A stretch of DNA of 64,000 nt, taken from assembly GCF_001441615.1 (NCBI RefSeq), contig NZ_LAXJ01000003.1, forward strand, positions 1-64,000, written 5' to 3'. Below are positions 17,762 to 26,135 of this stretch, piece after piece. The DNA is from Roseovarius atlanticus. GTDB lineage: Bacteria > Pseudomonadota > Alphaproteobacteria > Rhodobacterales > Rhodobacteraceae. The notes under the pieces were generated by a model. That model made no database searches. It saw only the letters and a program-made list of their open reading frames with translations, and was not told where the DNA came from. The stretch's first letter is position 1; each line of letters begins with the position of its first letter. Both the position numbers and the translations under genes were made by a program.

Positions 17762-19323
17762 TGAGGGTCTTCCAGGACTGCGTCACCCCAGGGTGACATG
17801 ATTTCGGTACATCCCGTGTTCACGGCATCATGGCGCATGACGCCGGCGGGACAGGCAAAGGCATAGGGCAGGACGGTGCGCCGGGTGGTCTGCACCGGCA
17901 TCACTCGTTCGATGGCCGACAGCACCGAGGCGGGCAGGGTGTCGTCGGCGATAGCGGTGCCGCCGCCCGAGATGTCGATGCGGGGCGCGTGAAATGCGCC
18001 CTCGATATCCTCGCCGCGGTCGGTGATGAACGAGGCCATCTGCGCCACGGCCGAGACGATCTTGCGCCCGCCCGAGGCGCCGAGCGCGAAGTGGCGCGGG
18101 CCCTGGTGGCCAAGGATGGGGCAGACATTCATCAGGCAGGCCTTGTCCGGGGCCAGCGAGTTGGGTTTGCCCTGTTCGGGGTCGAACCACATGATGCCGT
18201 TGTTCATCAAGAGGCCGGTCGTAGGCGAGACCACGCGGCTGCCGAAGATCGACAGCAGGGTCTGGGTGTTGGCGACCATGTTGCCGGCGCGGTCGACGAC
18301 CGAGAAATGCGTGGTGCAGCCGGGGGCCTCGGGCACTTCGCCGGTGTCGCCCATCTTGCCCAGCCGCTCGACATAGGCGCGGTCGAGGGCGCTTGCATAA
18401 GCTGGGAAGGCCCGTTCGGGGGTGGAGAGGTCCTGATCGCCTAGCTGTTCCATCACGCGGGCGAAGGTGGGACCGGCAGTGAGGCCGGGCATGACGTGGA
18501 AAAGCGCGTCGCGGTAGGGCACGCTTTGCGCCTCCCCCATCCAGGCGCGGTAGCCCGCGAGGTCGCCGGTGGCAAGACTGCCGCCCTTGGCCTGAACGTC
18601 GCCCGCAAGGGCCTGGGCGATATCGCCGTCGTAGAAGCTGCGCGGGCCGCCTCGGGCCAAAGCCTCCAGCATGTCGGCCATGGTGCTCTGGTCGAGCCGG
18701 TTGTCGGGGATCGCCGTCCAGCCCGAGCCCTTGGGCCAGGTGCCGTCGTCGAGAAAGAGCGCGGCGGCGTCGAGGTCGGCGGCGAGGTTGCGGGCGACGG
18801 ACGCAATCAGGAGCGCGGCGTACCAGTCGACCAGCATCCCCTCGCGGGCATGGGCGATGGCGGGGGCCAGAAGGTCGGCCCAGGGCAGGCGGCCCCATCG
18901 TTCGTGAGCCTGGCCCATCCCGTCCACCACGCCGGGCACGGCGATGGCTTTGGCGCCTTCGACGTTGCGGTCCTCGACGACCCGTTCCCACGGGAAAAGA
19001 TCGCCGGCCTTGCCTTCGCCCGACAAGGGATAGTCGGCCAGATCGAGCCCGCGGGGCGAGCGCATTCCGAAATTGATCGCAACCGCCTCGCCGGTGTCGG
19101 CGCGCCAGTGGAGCGCCGCGCCGCCGCCGGCGGGGCCGCTCATCCACGGTTCCAGTACGCCGATGGCAAAGGAGGTGGCCACGGCGGCATCGACCGCGTC
19201 GCCGCCCGCGCGCAGGGCTTCGGCGCCCGCCTCGGCGGCAAGGCGGTGCTGGGCGGCGACCACGCCGCCGGGGGTTTCGATGACGTGCTTGGCGACCGTC
19301 TGGGTTCGGGACAATGCGCTCAT
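17758..19323 (-). CDS. ggt: Gamma-glutamyltransferase family protein
   Basis: A 521-residue Ntn-hydrolase. The N-terminal half has VVAAQHRLAAEAGAEALRAGG and DAVDAAVATSFAIGVLEPWMSG; the autoprocessing and catalytic Thr is in GCTTHFSVVDRAGNMVANTQ (about residue 340), and the small-subunit substrate loop includes LLMNNGIMWFDP. The family transfers or hydrolyses the gamma-glutamyl group of glutathione and similar peptides. No signal peptide is visible, so it is probably cytosolic, unlike the periplasmic enzyme of E. coli; this fits import of intact peptides by the adjacent ABC transporter. It overlaps the preceding ABC ATPase gene and the following peptidase gene by 4 bp each. Confidence 0.9.
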   Translation of the reverse strand: MSALSRTQTVAKHVIETPGGVVAAQHRLAAEAGAEALRAGGDAVDAAVATSFAIGVLEPWMSGPAGGGAALHWRADTGEAVAINFGMRSPRGLDLADYPLSGEGKAGDLFPWERVVEDRNVEGAKAIAVPGVVDGMGQAHERWGRLPWADLLAPAIAHAREGMLVDWYAALLIASVARNLAADLDAAALFLDDGTWPKGSGWTAIPDNRLDQSTMADMLEALARGGPRSFYDGDIAQALAGDVQAKGGSLATGDLAGYRAWMGEAQSVPYRDALFHVMPGLTAGPTFARVMEQLGDQDLSTPERAFPAYASALDRAYVERLGKMGDTGEVPEAPGCTTHFSVVDRAGNMVANTQTLLSIFGSRVVSPTTGLLMNNGIMWFDPEQGKPNSLAPDKACLMNVCPILGHQGPRHFALGASGGRKIVSAVAQMASFITDRGEDIEGAFHAPRIDISGGGTAIADDTLPASVLSAIERVMPVQTTRRTVLPYAFACPAGVMRHDAVNTGCTEIMSPWGDAVLEDPQ

Positions 19324-20303
19324 GCCGCGCCCTTTTCATACATCGGGCTTTCGGGGTCGTGCAGGTGGCATTCGACCAGCCCGGAGTCGGTTTGCAGGGG
19401 CCGGGGCGCCTGGGCCGCGCAATGCGCCGTGGCGTGCGGGCAGCGCGGGTGGAAGGCGCAGCCCGAGGGCGGGTCGATCGGGTTGGGATAGGCCGTGCCG
19501 AGCGAGGTTTCGGGCACGCCCTGCGTCGGGTCGGGCGTCAGGACCGAGCTGAGCAGCGCCTGAGTGTAAGGGTGGCGCGGGCGCTCGAAAAGGTCGGCCA
19601 CAGGGGCCTCCTCGACGATGCGGCCAAGATACATAACCGCCACGCGGGTGGCGAGATGTTCGACCACCGCAAGGTCGTGCGAAATGAAGAGGTAGGTCAG
19701 CCCGAAGTCGCGGCGCAGATCGGCCAGCAGGTTGAGGATCTGGCTTTGCACCGACACGTCCAGCGCCGAGGTGGGCTCGTCGCAGATGACGATCTCGGGC
19801 TTCATCACCAGCGCGCGGGCGATGGCCACGCGCTGACGCTGGCCGCCCGACATCTGGCTGGGATAGGTGTTGATGACACGGGCGGGCAGGCCCACGATGT
19901 CGAGGATTTCCTCGACCGCCTTGCGCTGGCTGGCGGCGTCACCGATGCGGTGCACCCGCAAAGGCAGCGAGATCAGATCATAGATCGACTTGCGCGGATT
20001 GAGCGACGAATAGGGATCCTGGAAGATCGGCTGAAGCCGCCCGGCCAGGGCGCGGCGGTCAAGATCCTGCATGTTCTCGCCTTCGACCAGCACCTCGCCC
20101 TCGGTCGGTTTTTCGAGCCCGAGGAGCAGCTTGGCGAGGGTCGACTTGCCGCAGCCGGATTCACCGACAAGGCCCAGAACCTCGCCCTTGTGGATCGAAA
20201 GGGTGACGTCGTTGACCGCCGACAGCGGCTTGCGCTTGCCGAAAAGGCCCTGCTTGACGCTGTAGGTCTTCTTGACGTGATCGAGGGTGAGGATGTCGCT
20301 CAT
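19320..20303 (-). CDS. Peptide/nickel-type ABC transporter ATPase (DppF/OppF family)
   Basis: A 327-residue ATPase. Walker A is GESGCGKSTLAKLLLG, the signature is MSGGQRQRVAIARAL, and Walker B is IVICDEPTSALD. The C-terminal oligopeptide extension contains the cysteine-bearing GCAFHPRCPHATAHC. The start at 20303 overlaps the stop of the other ATPase gene (ATGA); the frame reads through upstream but only this start matches the family (MSDILTLDHVKKTY). It pairs with the product of 20300-21295 to drive import through the two permeases. Confidence 0.93.
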   Translation of the reverse strand: MSDILTLDHVKKTYSVKQGLFGKRKPLSAVNDVTLSIHKGEVLGLVGESGCGKSTLAKLLLGLEKPTEGEVLVEGENMQDLDRRALAGRLQPIFQDPYSSLNPRKSIYDLISLPLRVHRIGDAASQRKAVEEILDIVGLPARVINTYPSQMSGGQRQRVAIARALVMKPEIVICDEPTSALDVSVQSQILNLLADLRRDFGLTYLFISHDLAVVEHLATRVAVMYLGRIVEEAPVADLFERPRHPYTQALLSSVLTPDPTQGVPETSLGTAYPNPIDPPSGCAFHPRCPHATAHCAAQAPRPLQTDSGLVECHLHDPESPMYEKGAA

Positions 20304-21295
20304 GCGGCGTCTCCTTCCTTGGAGAGGGCGCCATCGGCATGGACGCAGCGGAAGTCGTGATTGTCGGTGCCGCGCAGGGGAATGGCCTCGCGGCAGGCGG
20401 GCACCGCATGGGGACAGCGGGTGCGGAAGGCGCAGCCGGTTACGTCGCCCACCAGCGAGGGCACGATGCCGGCGATGGTGCCGAGCGCCGCGCCGCGTTC
20501 GGTCTTGCCCGGTTGCGGGATGCAGCGCAGCAGGCCGCGGGTATAAGGATGGCTGGGCGTGGCGAAGACGGCCTCGGCCGGGCCGGTCTCGACCAGTTCG
20601 CCAGCATACATCACCGCCACCTTGTCGGCGACCCGGGCCACGACGCCGAGGTCGTGGGTGATCAGGATCATCGCCATGTTCATTTCGCGCGTGAGGTCGA
20701 CCAGAAGGCGCAGGATTTGCGCCTGGATGGTCACGTCGAGCGCGGTGGTGGGTTCGTCCGCGATCAGCAGGTCGGGTTCGCACATCAGGGCCATCGCGAT
20801 CATCACGCGTTGCCGCAAGCCGCCGGACAGCTGGTGCGGATATTGCGACAGGCGGCTTTCGGCGGCGGTGATGCCGACCTTTTCAAGAAGTTCCACGGCG
20901 CGGGCGCGGGCCTTGGACTTGCTGACATTGCGGTGCAGCAGCAGGGTTTCCATAAGCTGGTCGCCGATGGTGTAGGCCGGGTTGAGCGAGGTCATCGGCT
21001 CCTGAAAGATCATGGCGATGCGGTTGCCGCGCAGGTCGCGCATGACGCGATTGCTGGCTTTCAGAAGGTCAATGTCGTCATAGCGGATCTCGTCCGCTGA
21101 GCGTTTGATCGACTTGCCCAGAAGGCCAATCACCGCGAGCGAGGTCAGCGACTTGCCCGAGCCGCTTTCGCCGACGATCGACAGCGTCTCGCCGCGCTTC
21201 ATCTCGAAGTCGATGCCGCGCACCGCGTGCAACGTGCCGCTGCCGGTGGGGATGTCCAGCGTAAGGTTCTTTACGGAAAGGAGTGTCTCGGACAT
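20300..21295 (-). CDS. Peptide/nickel-type ABC transporter ATPase (DppD/OppD family)
   Basis: A 331-residue ATPase with Walker A GESGSGKSLTSLAVIG, signature LSGGLRQRVMIAMALM, Walker B LLIADEPTTALD, and the OppD-type C-terminal motif GCAFRTRCPHAVPAC. It sits on the inner face of the membrane as half of the ATPase pair. The start is 4 bp after the permease gene ends. It belongs to the seven-gene minus-strand run from the binding protein to the peptidase. Confidence 0.93.
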   Translation of the reverse strand: MSETLLSVKNLTLDIPTGSGTLHAVRGIDFEMKRGETLSIVGESGSGKSLTSLAVIGLLGKSIKRSADEIRYDDIDLLKASNRVMRDLRGNRIAMIFQEPMTSLNPAYTIGDQLMETLLLHRNVSKSKARARAVELLEKVGITAAESRLSQYPHQLSGGLRQRVMIAMALMCEPDLLIADEPTTALDVTIQAQILRLLVDLTREMNMAMILITHDLGVVARVADKVAVMYAGELVETGPAEAVFATPSHPYTRGLLRCIPQPGKTERGAALGTIAGIVPSLVGDVTGCAFRTRCPHAVPACREAIPLRGTDNHDFRCVHADGALSKEGDAA

Positions 21296-21299
21296 GTCG

Positions 21300-22205
21300 T
21301 CAGCTCCGTCCTTCGGGGGCGGTGACGTCGCGCAGGCCGTCGCCCATCAGGTTGATCGCCAGCACGAGCGCAAAGAGCACGGCGCCGGGGATCAGCACCA
21401 GCCACGGCTCGAACAGCATCATGTTCTTGCCCTCGGACACCATCAGACCCCACGAGGGGATCGGCGGCTGGACGCCCAGGCCGAGGAAGCTGAGCGCGGC
21501 TTCCAGAAGGATGGCGTGGGCCATTTCCAGCGTCACGATGACGATGAGGTTGTTGAAGACGTTGGGCATGATCTCGGTCAGCACGATGCGCGGGGTCGAG
21601 GCGCCGATGACCTGTGCGGCGGCCACGTAATCGCGCCGGCTGATCTGCAGCGTCGAGGCGCGCATGACCACGGCAAAGCGATCCCACAGCAAAAGGCCCA
21701 GCACGCAGATCACCACGGTGAGCGAGCCGCCCAGGATAGCCACCACCGCCAGCGCCACCAGCACGACCGGCATGGCGAGGCGCACGTTGATAAGGAAGGT
21801 CACGACGGCGTCGACCTTGCCGCCGAAATAGCCCGCGGCGACACCCATCGCGGTGCCGATGAAGCCCGAGATCAGCGCCGCGACCGCGCCGATCAGCAGC
21901 GACACGCGTGCGCCGTAAATCAGCCGCGACAGGTAATCCCGGCCCAGGTGGTCGGTGCCCAGGGGATGTTCCCAGGTCCCGCCCATGAAGACCGGGGGCA
22001 CCATCCGCTTCATCAGACTTTGGGCGTAGGGATCATGGGGGGCCAGCAAAGGGGCGAAGATCGCCACCAGCAACAGCAGGCCCACAACGGCCATTCCGAA
22101 GATCAGCCCCCAGTGCGACAGCGCGCGGGCCTTCAGCATCTGGCGGGGCGAAGGCCCCTCGATCTCGCGCGAGAGTGGATCGGTCGAATCGGTCACGTCA
22201 GGCAC
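21300..22205 (-). CDS. Peptide-type ABC transporter permease (DppC/OppC family)
   Basis: A 301-residue inner-membrane protein with an N-terminal helix (WGLIFGMAVVGLLLLVAIFAP) and five more helices. The family motif HPLGTDHLGRDYLSRLIYGAR and the EAA loop EAALSFLGLGVQPPIPSWG are clear. It forms the channel together with the DppB-type permease and overlaps that gene by 8 bp. Confidence 0.93.
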   Translation of the reverse strand: MPDVTDSTDPLSREIEGPSPRQMLKARALSHWGLIFGMAVVGLLLLVAIFAPLLAPHDPYAQSLMKRMVPPVFMGGTWEHPLGTDHLGRDYLSRLIYGARVSLLIGAVAALISGFIGTAMGVAAGYFGGKVDAVVTFLINVRLAMPVVLVALAVVAILGGSLTVVICVLGLLLWDRFAVVMRASTLQISRRDYVAAAQVIGASTPRIVLTEIMPNVFNNLIVIVTLEMAHAILLEAALSFLGLGVQPPIPSWGLMVSEGKNMMLFEPWLVLIPGAVLFALVLAINLMGDGLRDVTAPEGRS

Positions 22206-23115
22206 TCCGCATTCTGGGGTCCAGCCACGCGTTCAGGACGTCGGCAAGGAAGGTGAAGACGATGTAGAACATCGAAAAGACGAGGATCAGCGCCTGCACG
22301 GTGGGCAGGTCGTTGCGGGCGATGCTTTCCCAGGCAAGGTATCCCGCGCCGTGCAGGGCGAAGACGCTTTCGACCACGATCGAGCCGCCCAGCATAAAGC
22401 CCATCTGCACGGCGGCGAGGCTGACCACGGGGATGATGGCGTTGCGCAGCGCGTGCTTGAAGAGAACGCGGGATTCGCCCGCGCCCTTGGCCCGCGCGGT
22501 GCGGATATAGTCGGAGTTGAGAACATCCAACATCCCCGCGCGCGTCAGGCGCATGATGGCGGGCATTGCATAATAGCCCAGCACGATGGTCGGCATGATG
22601 AAGTGCTGCCAACTGTCCGCACCGGACGGCGGCAGCATTCCAAGTTGGATCGCGAAGATCACGATCAGGATCAGGCCGAACCAGAAGGACGGCATCGCCT
22701 GGCCCGCCACCGACAGGAAGAGCGCCACGCGATCGATGATCGAGTTGGGGCGGATCGCCGCGACCACGCCCAGCGGCACGGCGGTGATCAGGGCAAACAG
22801 GATGCCGCAGACGCCCAGCGTCATGGTGACCTGGAGGCGCTCGGCAATCAGGCTGGCGACGGGCAGCTTGAAGTAATAGCTTTCACCGAAATCCCCCTGA
22901 AGCGCCGAGAACAGCCAGTCGCCGTATTGCACCAGCATGGGGCGGTCGAAGCCGTACAGCCGGCGCAGCGCCTCGACATCCTCGCCGCTGGCGGTTTCCC
23001 CGGCCAGCGCCGCGGCCGGATCGCCGGACAGAAACAGCAGCGAGAAGCTGATGAAGCTGACGGTGAAGGCGACCAGCACCGCCAATCCGAGGCGTTTGAG
23101 GATGAATGCAAGCAT
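22198..23115 (-). CDS. Peptide-type ABC transporter permease (DppB/OppB family)
   Basis: A 305-residue inner-membrane protein starting with the helix MLAFILKRLGLAVLVAFTVS. Family hallmarks are LSGDPAAALAGETASGEDVEALR in the periplasmic loop, and YIRTARAKGAGESRVLFKHALRNAIIPV, which contains the ATPase-contacting EAA loop. It follows the binding-protein gene after 107 bp that include a GC-rich hairpin, and overlaps the DppC-type gene. Confidence 0.93.
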   Translation of the reverse strand: MLAFILKRLGLAVLVAFTVSFISFSLLFLSGDPAAALAGETASGEDVEALRRLYGFDRPMLVQYGDWLFSALQGDFGESYYFKLPVASLIAERLQVTMTLGVCGILFALITAVPLGVVAAIRPNSIIDRVALFLSVAGQAMPSFWFGLILIVIFAIQLGMLPPSGADSWQHFIMPTIVLGYYAMPAIMRLTRAGMLDVLNSDYIRTARAKGAGESRVLFKHALRNAIIPVVSLAAVQMGFMLGGSIVVESVFALHGAGYLAWESIARNDLPTVQALILVFSMFYIVFTFLADVLNAWLDPRMRSA

Positions 23116-23188
23116 GACAGACCTTTCGCGTGCCGCGCCGGATGCGCGTGGCGGGTGAGGGAGAACGTGTCTTGAAGGTCAGGCGGGC

Positions 23189-23210
23189 GAGGGGCCTGGT
23201 CCGGCCCCTC
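23189..23210 (-). promoter_or_regulatory. GC-rich hairpin between binding-protein and permease genes
   Basis: Perfect 8-bp arms GAGGGGCC (23189-23196) and GGCCCCTC (23203-23210), loop 6 nt, 12 bp after the stop of the substrate-binding protein. No T-run follows on the minus strand, so it is probably an mRNA 3'-end protector rather than a full terminator. Confidence 0.5.
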
Positions 23211-23222
23211 TCCAAGGCTGGC

Positions 23223-24743
23223 TTAGTTCCAGCTCATGTCGACGAAACGCAGCACCTCGTCGGGCGTGGGCGTATAGCTGACTTCATCCTTGAACACGTA
23301 GTTCGTGTTGTAGGTGAACATCGGCGCCCAATAGGCCTCTTCGGTGATGCGCTGCAGGGCCTTGGTATAGTACTCGACCCGCTCGTCCGGGTCGGTCGAG
23401 CTGTCGGCGATGTCCAGCCATTCAAGCACCTGGTCGTCCCGCGTGCTGTCGAGCGAGCCGTGCTTGAAGAACTGGCTGACCATGGCCGAGGCGTCGTTGA
23501 TCGAGTAGCTGCCCCAGGTCTGGAACGAGATCGGCACCTCGCCCTTCATGTTGAGTTCGCGCAGGGCCGAATACTGCAGCATGTTGAAGTTGGTCTGGAT
23601 GCCCACGGCGTTCAAGTACGAGGTGATCGCCTCGGCATACTGACGGTCGCGATAGGCGTAGAAATCGATGGTGAAGCCATCGGGATACCCCGCTTCGGCC
23701 AGCAGTTCCTCGGCCTTTTCGGGGTCGTACTCGTACTCGGTCACGTCCTGGTTACAGCCGAACTGGCTGGGGAAACAGGGCGTATAGACCACCTGCGAGG
23801 CGCCTTGCAGCAGCGCATCGACCAGTTCCTGCCGGTTGATGGCATAGTTGACGGCCTCGCGCACCAGCTTGTTGGTGAACGGATTGTCGCCCGAGCGGCC
23901 CGCCGAATCCATTTGCAGGTACCCCACGCGCATGGTGCTTTCGTTGGCAACGGTCAGCTCGTCCCGCGTGGCCAGCTTGTTGGCCTGGTCGGCGGGCACC
24001 TGCCAGATCAGATCGAGCGAACCGGAGAAAAGTTCCGCCATCTGCGTGTTCACGTCTGGAATGGTCCGGATGTCGATCTTCTCGATCTCGGGCTGGCCCT
24101 TGGGGCTGTCGTGATAGTTCTCGTTCGCTTCCAGCACGAAACGCTGACCCGGCGTGACATCGACCGCCTTGTAAGGGCCGGTGCCGACGGGCTTGAGCCC
24201 CATACCGGAAGGACCGGCCTCGGCGTAATATTCATCGGGGTACATGGACACCGGGCCGGACAGGAATTCGATCGCCGCCGGGAACTTGTCCTTGAGGTTG
24301 ATGCGCACGGTGTACTCGTCGATCTTCTCGGCCGATTCCATCCAGTTGACGTTGCGCTGCGTCTTCACGCCGTTTTCTTCCTTGGCGACGAAGTTGACTG
24401 TGTAGACCACGTCATCGGCGTTGAACGCCTCGCCGTTGTGAAAGGTGACCCCCTCGCGCAGCTTGAATTCCAGCGTGGTGTCGTCGATCCATTCCCAGCT
24501 GGTGGCGAGGTTGCCGACATACTCGTTGGTCTCGGGATCGCGATAGATCAGCCCGTCCCAGATGGCGCGTTGCAGCACGACGCCTTCGCGCGACGAGTTG
24601 AAGTAGCTGTCGACATTCTCCAGCTCCTTGGTGAAGGCGACGTTGAGCGTGCCCGAGGCCTTGTCCGCGAGCGCGGGCATGGCCACGCCGGCCGCCAGGA
24701 CCGAGGCAAGAAGAGTTGCGGTTGTTGTTGTCTTTCCGAGCAT
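23223..24743 (-). CDS. Peptide-type ABC transporter substrate-binding protein (SBP family 5)
   Basis: A 506-residue periplasmic protein with a signal peptide ending MPALA (residue 26) before DKASGTLNVAF. Family 5 features include LIYRDPETNEYVGNLATSWEW, LEFKLREGVTFHNGEAFNADDVVYT and QMDSAGRSGDNPFTNKLVREAVNYAINR. The class binds oligopeptides, dipeptides, glutathione or opines. The start at 24743 follows AGGGAG; earlier in-frame Met codons lack one. It is the first gene of the run that ends in gamma-glutamyltransferase and an M20 peptidase, so a gamma-glutamyl or other small peptide is the likely cargo, by inference from context only. The divergent IclR gene is the probable regulator. Confidence 0.93.
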   Translation of the reverse strand: MLGKTTTTATLLASVLAAGVAMPALADKASGTLNVAFTKELENVDSYFNSSREGVVLQRAIWDGLIYRDPETNEYVGNLATSWEWIDDTTLEFKLREGVTFHNGEAFNADDVVYTVNFVAKEENGVKTQRNVNWMESAEKIDEYTVRINLKDKFPAAIEFLSGPVSMYPDEYYAEAGPSGMGLKPVGTGPYKAVDVTPGQRFVLEANENYHDSPKGQPEIEKIDIRTIPDVNTQMAELFSGSLDLIWQVPADQANKLATRDELTVANESTMRVGYLQMDSAGRSGDNPFTNKLVREAVNYAINRQELVDALLQGASQVVYTPCFPSQFGCNQDVTEYEYDPEKAEELLAEAGYPDGFTIDFYAYRDRQYAEAITSYLNAVGIQTNFNMLQYSALRELNMKGEVPISFQTWGSYSINDASAMVSQFFKHGSLDSTRDDQVLEWLDIADSSTDPDERVEYYTKALQRITEEAYWAPMFTYNTNYVFKDEVSYTPTPDEVLRFVDMSWN

Positions 24744-24770
24744 GGTGACTCCCTGTTGCATGGTGGCAGT

Positions 24771-24806
24771 TATCATTATTTGATATTGCCGATTGTTATT
24801 TGATCA
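24771..24806. promoter_or_regulatory. Candidate IclR operator in the divergent promoter
   Basis: The direct repeat TTATTTGAT occurs at 24776-24784 and 24796-24804, a spacing of exactly 20 bp. The first copy lies in an inverted repeat TATCA-N5-TGATA (24771-24785) and the second leads into TGATCA (24801-24806). The stretch is far more A/T-rich than its surroundings. Confidence 0.45.
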
Positions 24807-24886
24807 GTATAGCAATGGGTGGCGGGCTGACGTCAAGGGCCGGGTGCATCCCTCCGGCGTGGTACAGCCCAAGCGGGAGGAAAAGC

Positions 24887-25648
24887 ATGGAAACGAAAAA
24901 GGATAGCCTCTACGCGAGTACACTTGCCCGGGGCCTTCAGATACTGCGGGCGTTTGACGAATCACATGTCGCTCTGTCGCTCACCGACCTGGTGGAACGC
25001 ACCGGGCTGGAGAAAAGCGCCGTGCAGCGGATGGCACACACGCTGCATGTCGAGGGAATGCTGGACCGCGATCCGAAATCGCGCCTCTACCGTCCAAGCC
25101 ACGCGTGGCTGGAGTTGGCCTATGCCTATTACTGGTCCGACCCGGTGATCGCCCGTGCCCTGCCCAAGCTGATCGAATTCAGCCGGGCCTGGGGCGAGAC
25201 GGTCAACCTGGCGCAGATCTCTGACGATCATATCATCTATTCGCTGCGGCTGCCCAACCAGCGGACGCATTTCGCGGCAAGCGTCGTGGGGCGGCGTCTG
25301 CCCGCGCTGAACACGGCCTCCGGGCGGGTGATGCTGTCGACCCGAAGCGATGAGGACATCGATCAGGCCTGCGCCCGTTGGCCGTTGCTTCAGGTCACGG
25401 GCAAGACGCTCATGGACAGATGTGAGATTGCAAGAAGCATAAGGTTGGCCCGCGAAGACGGATACTGCATCACGCGGGATCAGATGCTGCTTAACGAAAT
25501 CAGTCTGGCCGCACCTGTAAGAGGAACCGATGGCCAGGCCCATGCCGCAGTCCAGATTTCCATCTCCGGCATCGCGTTCAATGAAAATCAGGTGCTCGAA
25601 AAATTTCTTCCGAACTTGCTTGATACGGCGGCCGGAATTCTCGGGTAA
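24887..25648 (+). CDS. IclR family transcriptional regulator
   Basis: A 253-residue protein. The N-terminal winged helix is ASTLARGLQILRAF - LSLTDLVERTGLEKSAVQRMAHTL (residues 10-60); the C-terminal effector domain includes FAASVVGRRLPALNTASGRVMLS and VRGTDGQAHAAVQISISG. IclR proteins act as dimers of dimers on palindromes or direct repeats and respond to small acids or other metabolites. The ATG at 24887 follows GGGAGG at 24875-24880. It is divergent from the peptide ABC operon and is the last host gene before the island boundary at 25763. Confidence 0.93.
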   Translation: METKKDSLYASTLARGLQILRAFDESHVALSLTDLVERTGLEKSAVQRMAHTLHVEGMLDRDPKSRLYRPSHAWLELAYAYYWSDPVIARALPKLIEFSRAWGETVNLAQISDDHIIYSLRLPNQRTHFAASVVGRRLPALNTASGRVMLSTRSDEDIDQACARWPLLQVTGKTLMDRCEIARSIRLAREDGYCITRDQMLLNEISLAAPVRGTDGQAHAAVQISISGIAFNENQVLEKFLPNLLDTAAGILG

Positions 25649-25762
25649 ACGGCGGAACGCGGTCGGGGCGGTGACACTCTGCGGGGCCGAGGGCGTGATA
25701 CCGAATATTTCGGCCCAACCCCTGCCGATGCCGAACACAATCGAATTTTCGGATTTGACGAA

Positions 25763-25776
25763 TGGTGCCCAGGAGA
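25763..25776 (+). repeat. Left attachment site core of the tRNA-Leu island (14-bp direct repeat)
   Basis: TGGTGCCCAGGAGA is identical to 32410-32423, the 3' end of tRNA-Leu including CCA read on the plus strand. Sequence on either side differs. This is the expected remnant of integration by a tyrosine recombinase into a tRNA 3' end, about 6.65 kb from the intact copy. Confidence 0.85.
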
Positions 25777-25849
25777 AGCCTATCGCCTGAAAACCAAACC
25801 GCTTTATCCACCACACTTTCAATGGTTTAGGCGATACGCTCGTCCCGGG

Positions 25850-25880
25850 TGTGGACCTGCGCGGGGCCGATTTGTGGACC
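25850..25880 (+). repeat. Left pair of TGTGGACC repeats (candidate integrase arm sites)
   Basis: TGTGGACC occurs at 25850-25857 and 25873-25880, 23 bp apart in the same orientation, about 75-110 bp inside the left island end. The same word occurs twice near the right end. Confidence 0.5.
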
Positions 25881-26044
25881 CTCTAACAGGAAGCTAGTTG
25901 CTGTCGCATATGGTGGTCAATACACAAACCGCTAAGGCCTGGGCGCTACGGAAAGCATTTTGCAATTCAAGAGCTGCAGAAGACGCCGACCTGCTGCACC
26001 GGCATCAAGCATCGCCACGAGTTCCCGGACGCATGTGAAGAAAC

Positions 26045-26073
26045 AGGAGCCCCCCTTAGTTCGGAGGGCTCCT
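26045..26073 (-). terminator. Probable terminator of the DGQHR gene
   Basis: Arms AGGAGCCC (26045-26052) and GGGCTCCT (26066-26073) with a 13-nt loop, 63 bp beyond the stop codon at 26136; on the minus strand the stem is followed by GTTTCTTC. Confidence 0.55.
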
Positions 26074-26135
26074 CGACAAGAATCCTTTGCCATTAAGGAA
26101 TTTGATGGTCCTATGGGATAGGCGAGCTGATCTAC

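Larger units (their letters stand above)
25649..26135. other. 487-bp non-coding stretch spanning the island's left end
   Basis: I find no credible gene. The host part runs to 25762. From 25763 it holds the att core, two copies of TGTGGACC (25850, 25873) and a hairpin at 26045-26073. A weak peptide-like frame between about 25925 and 26040 matched nothing I recognise. Confidence 0.6.
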
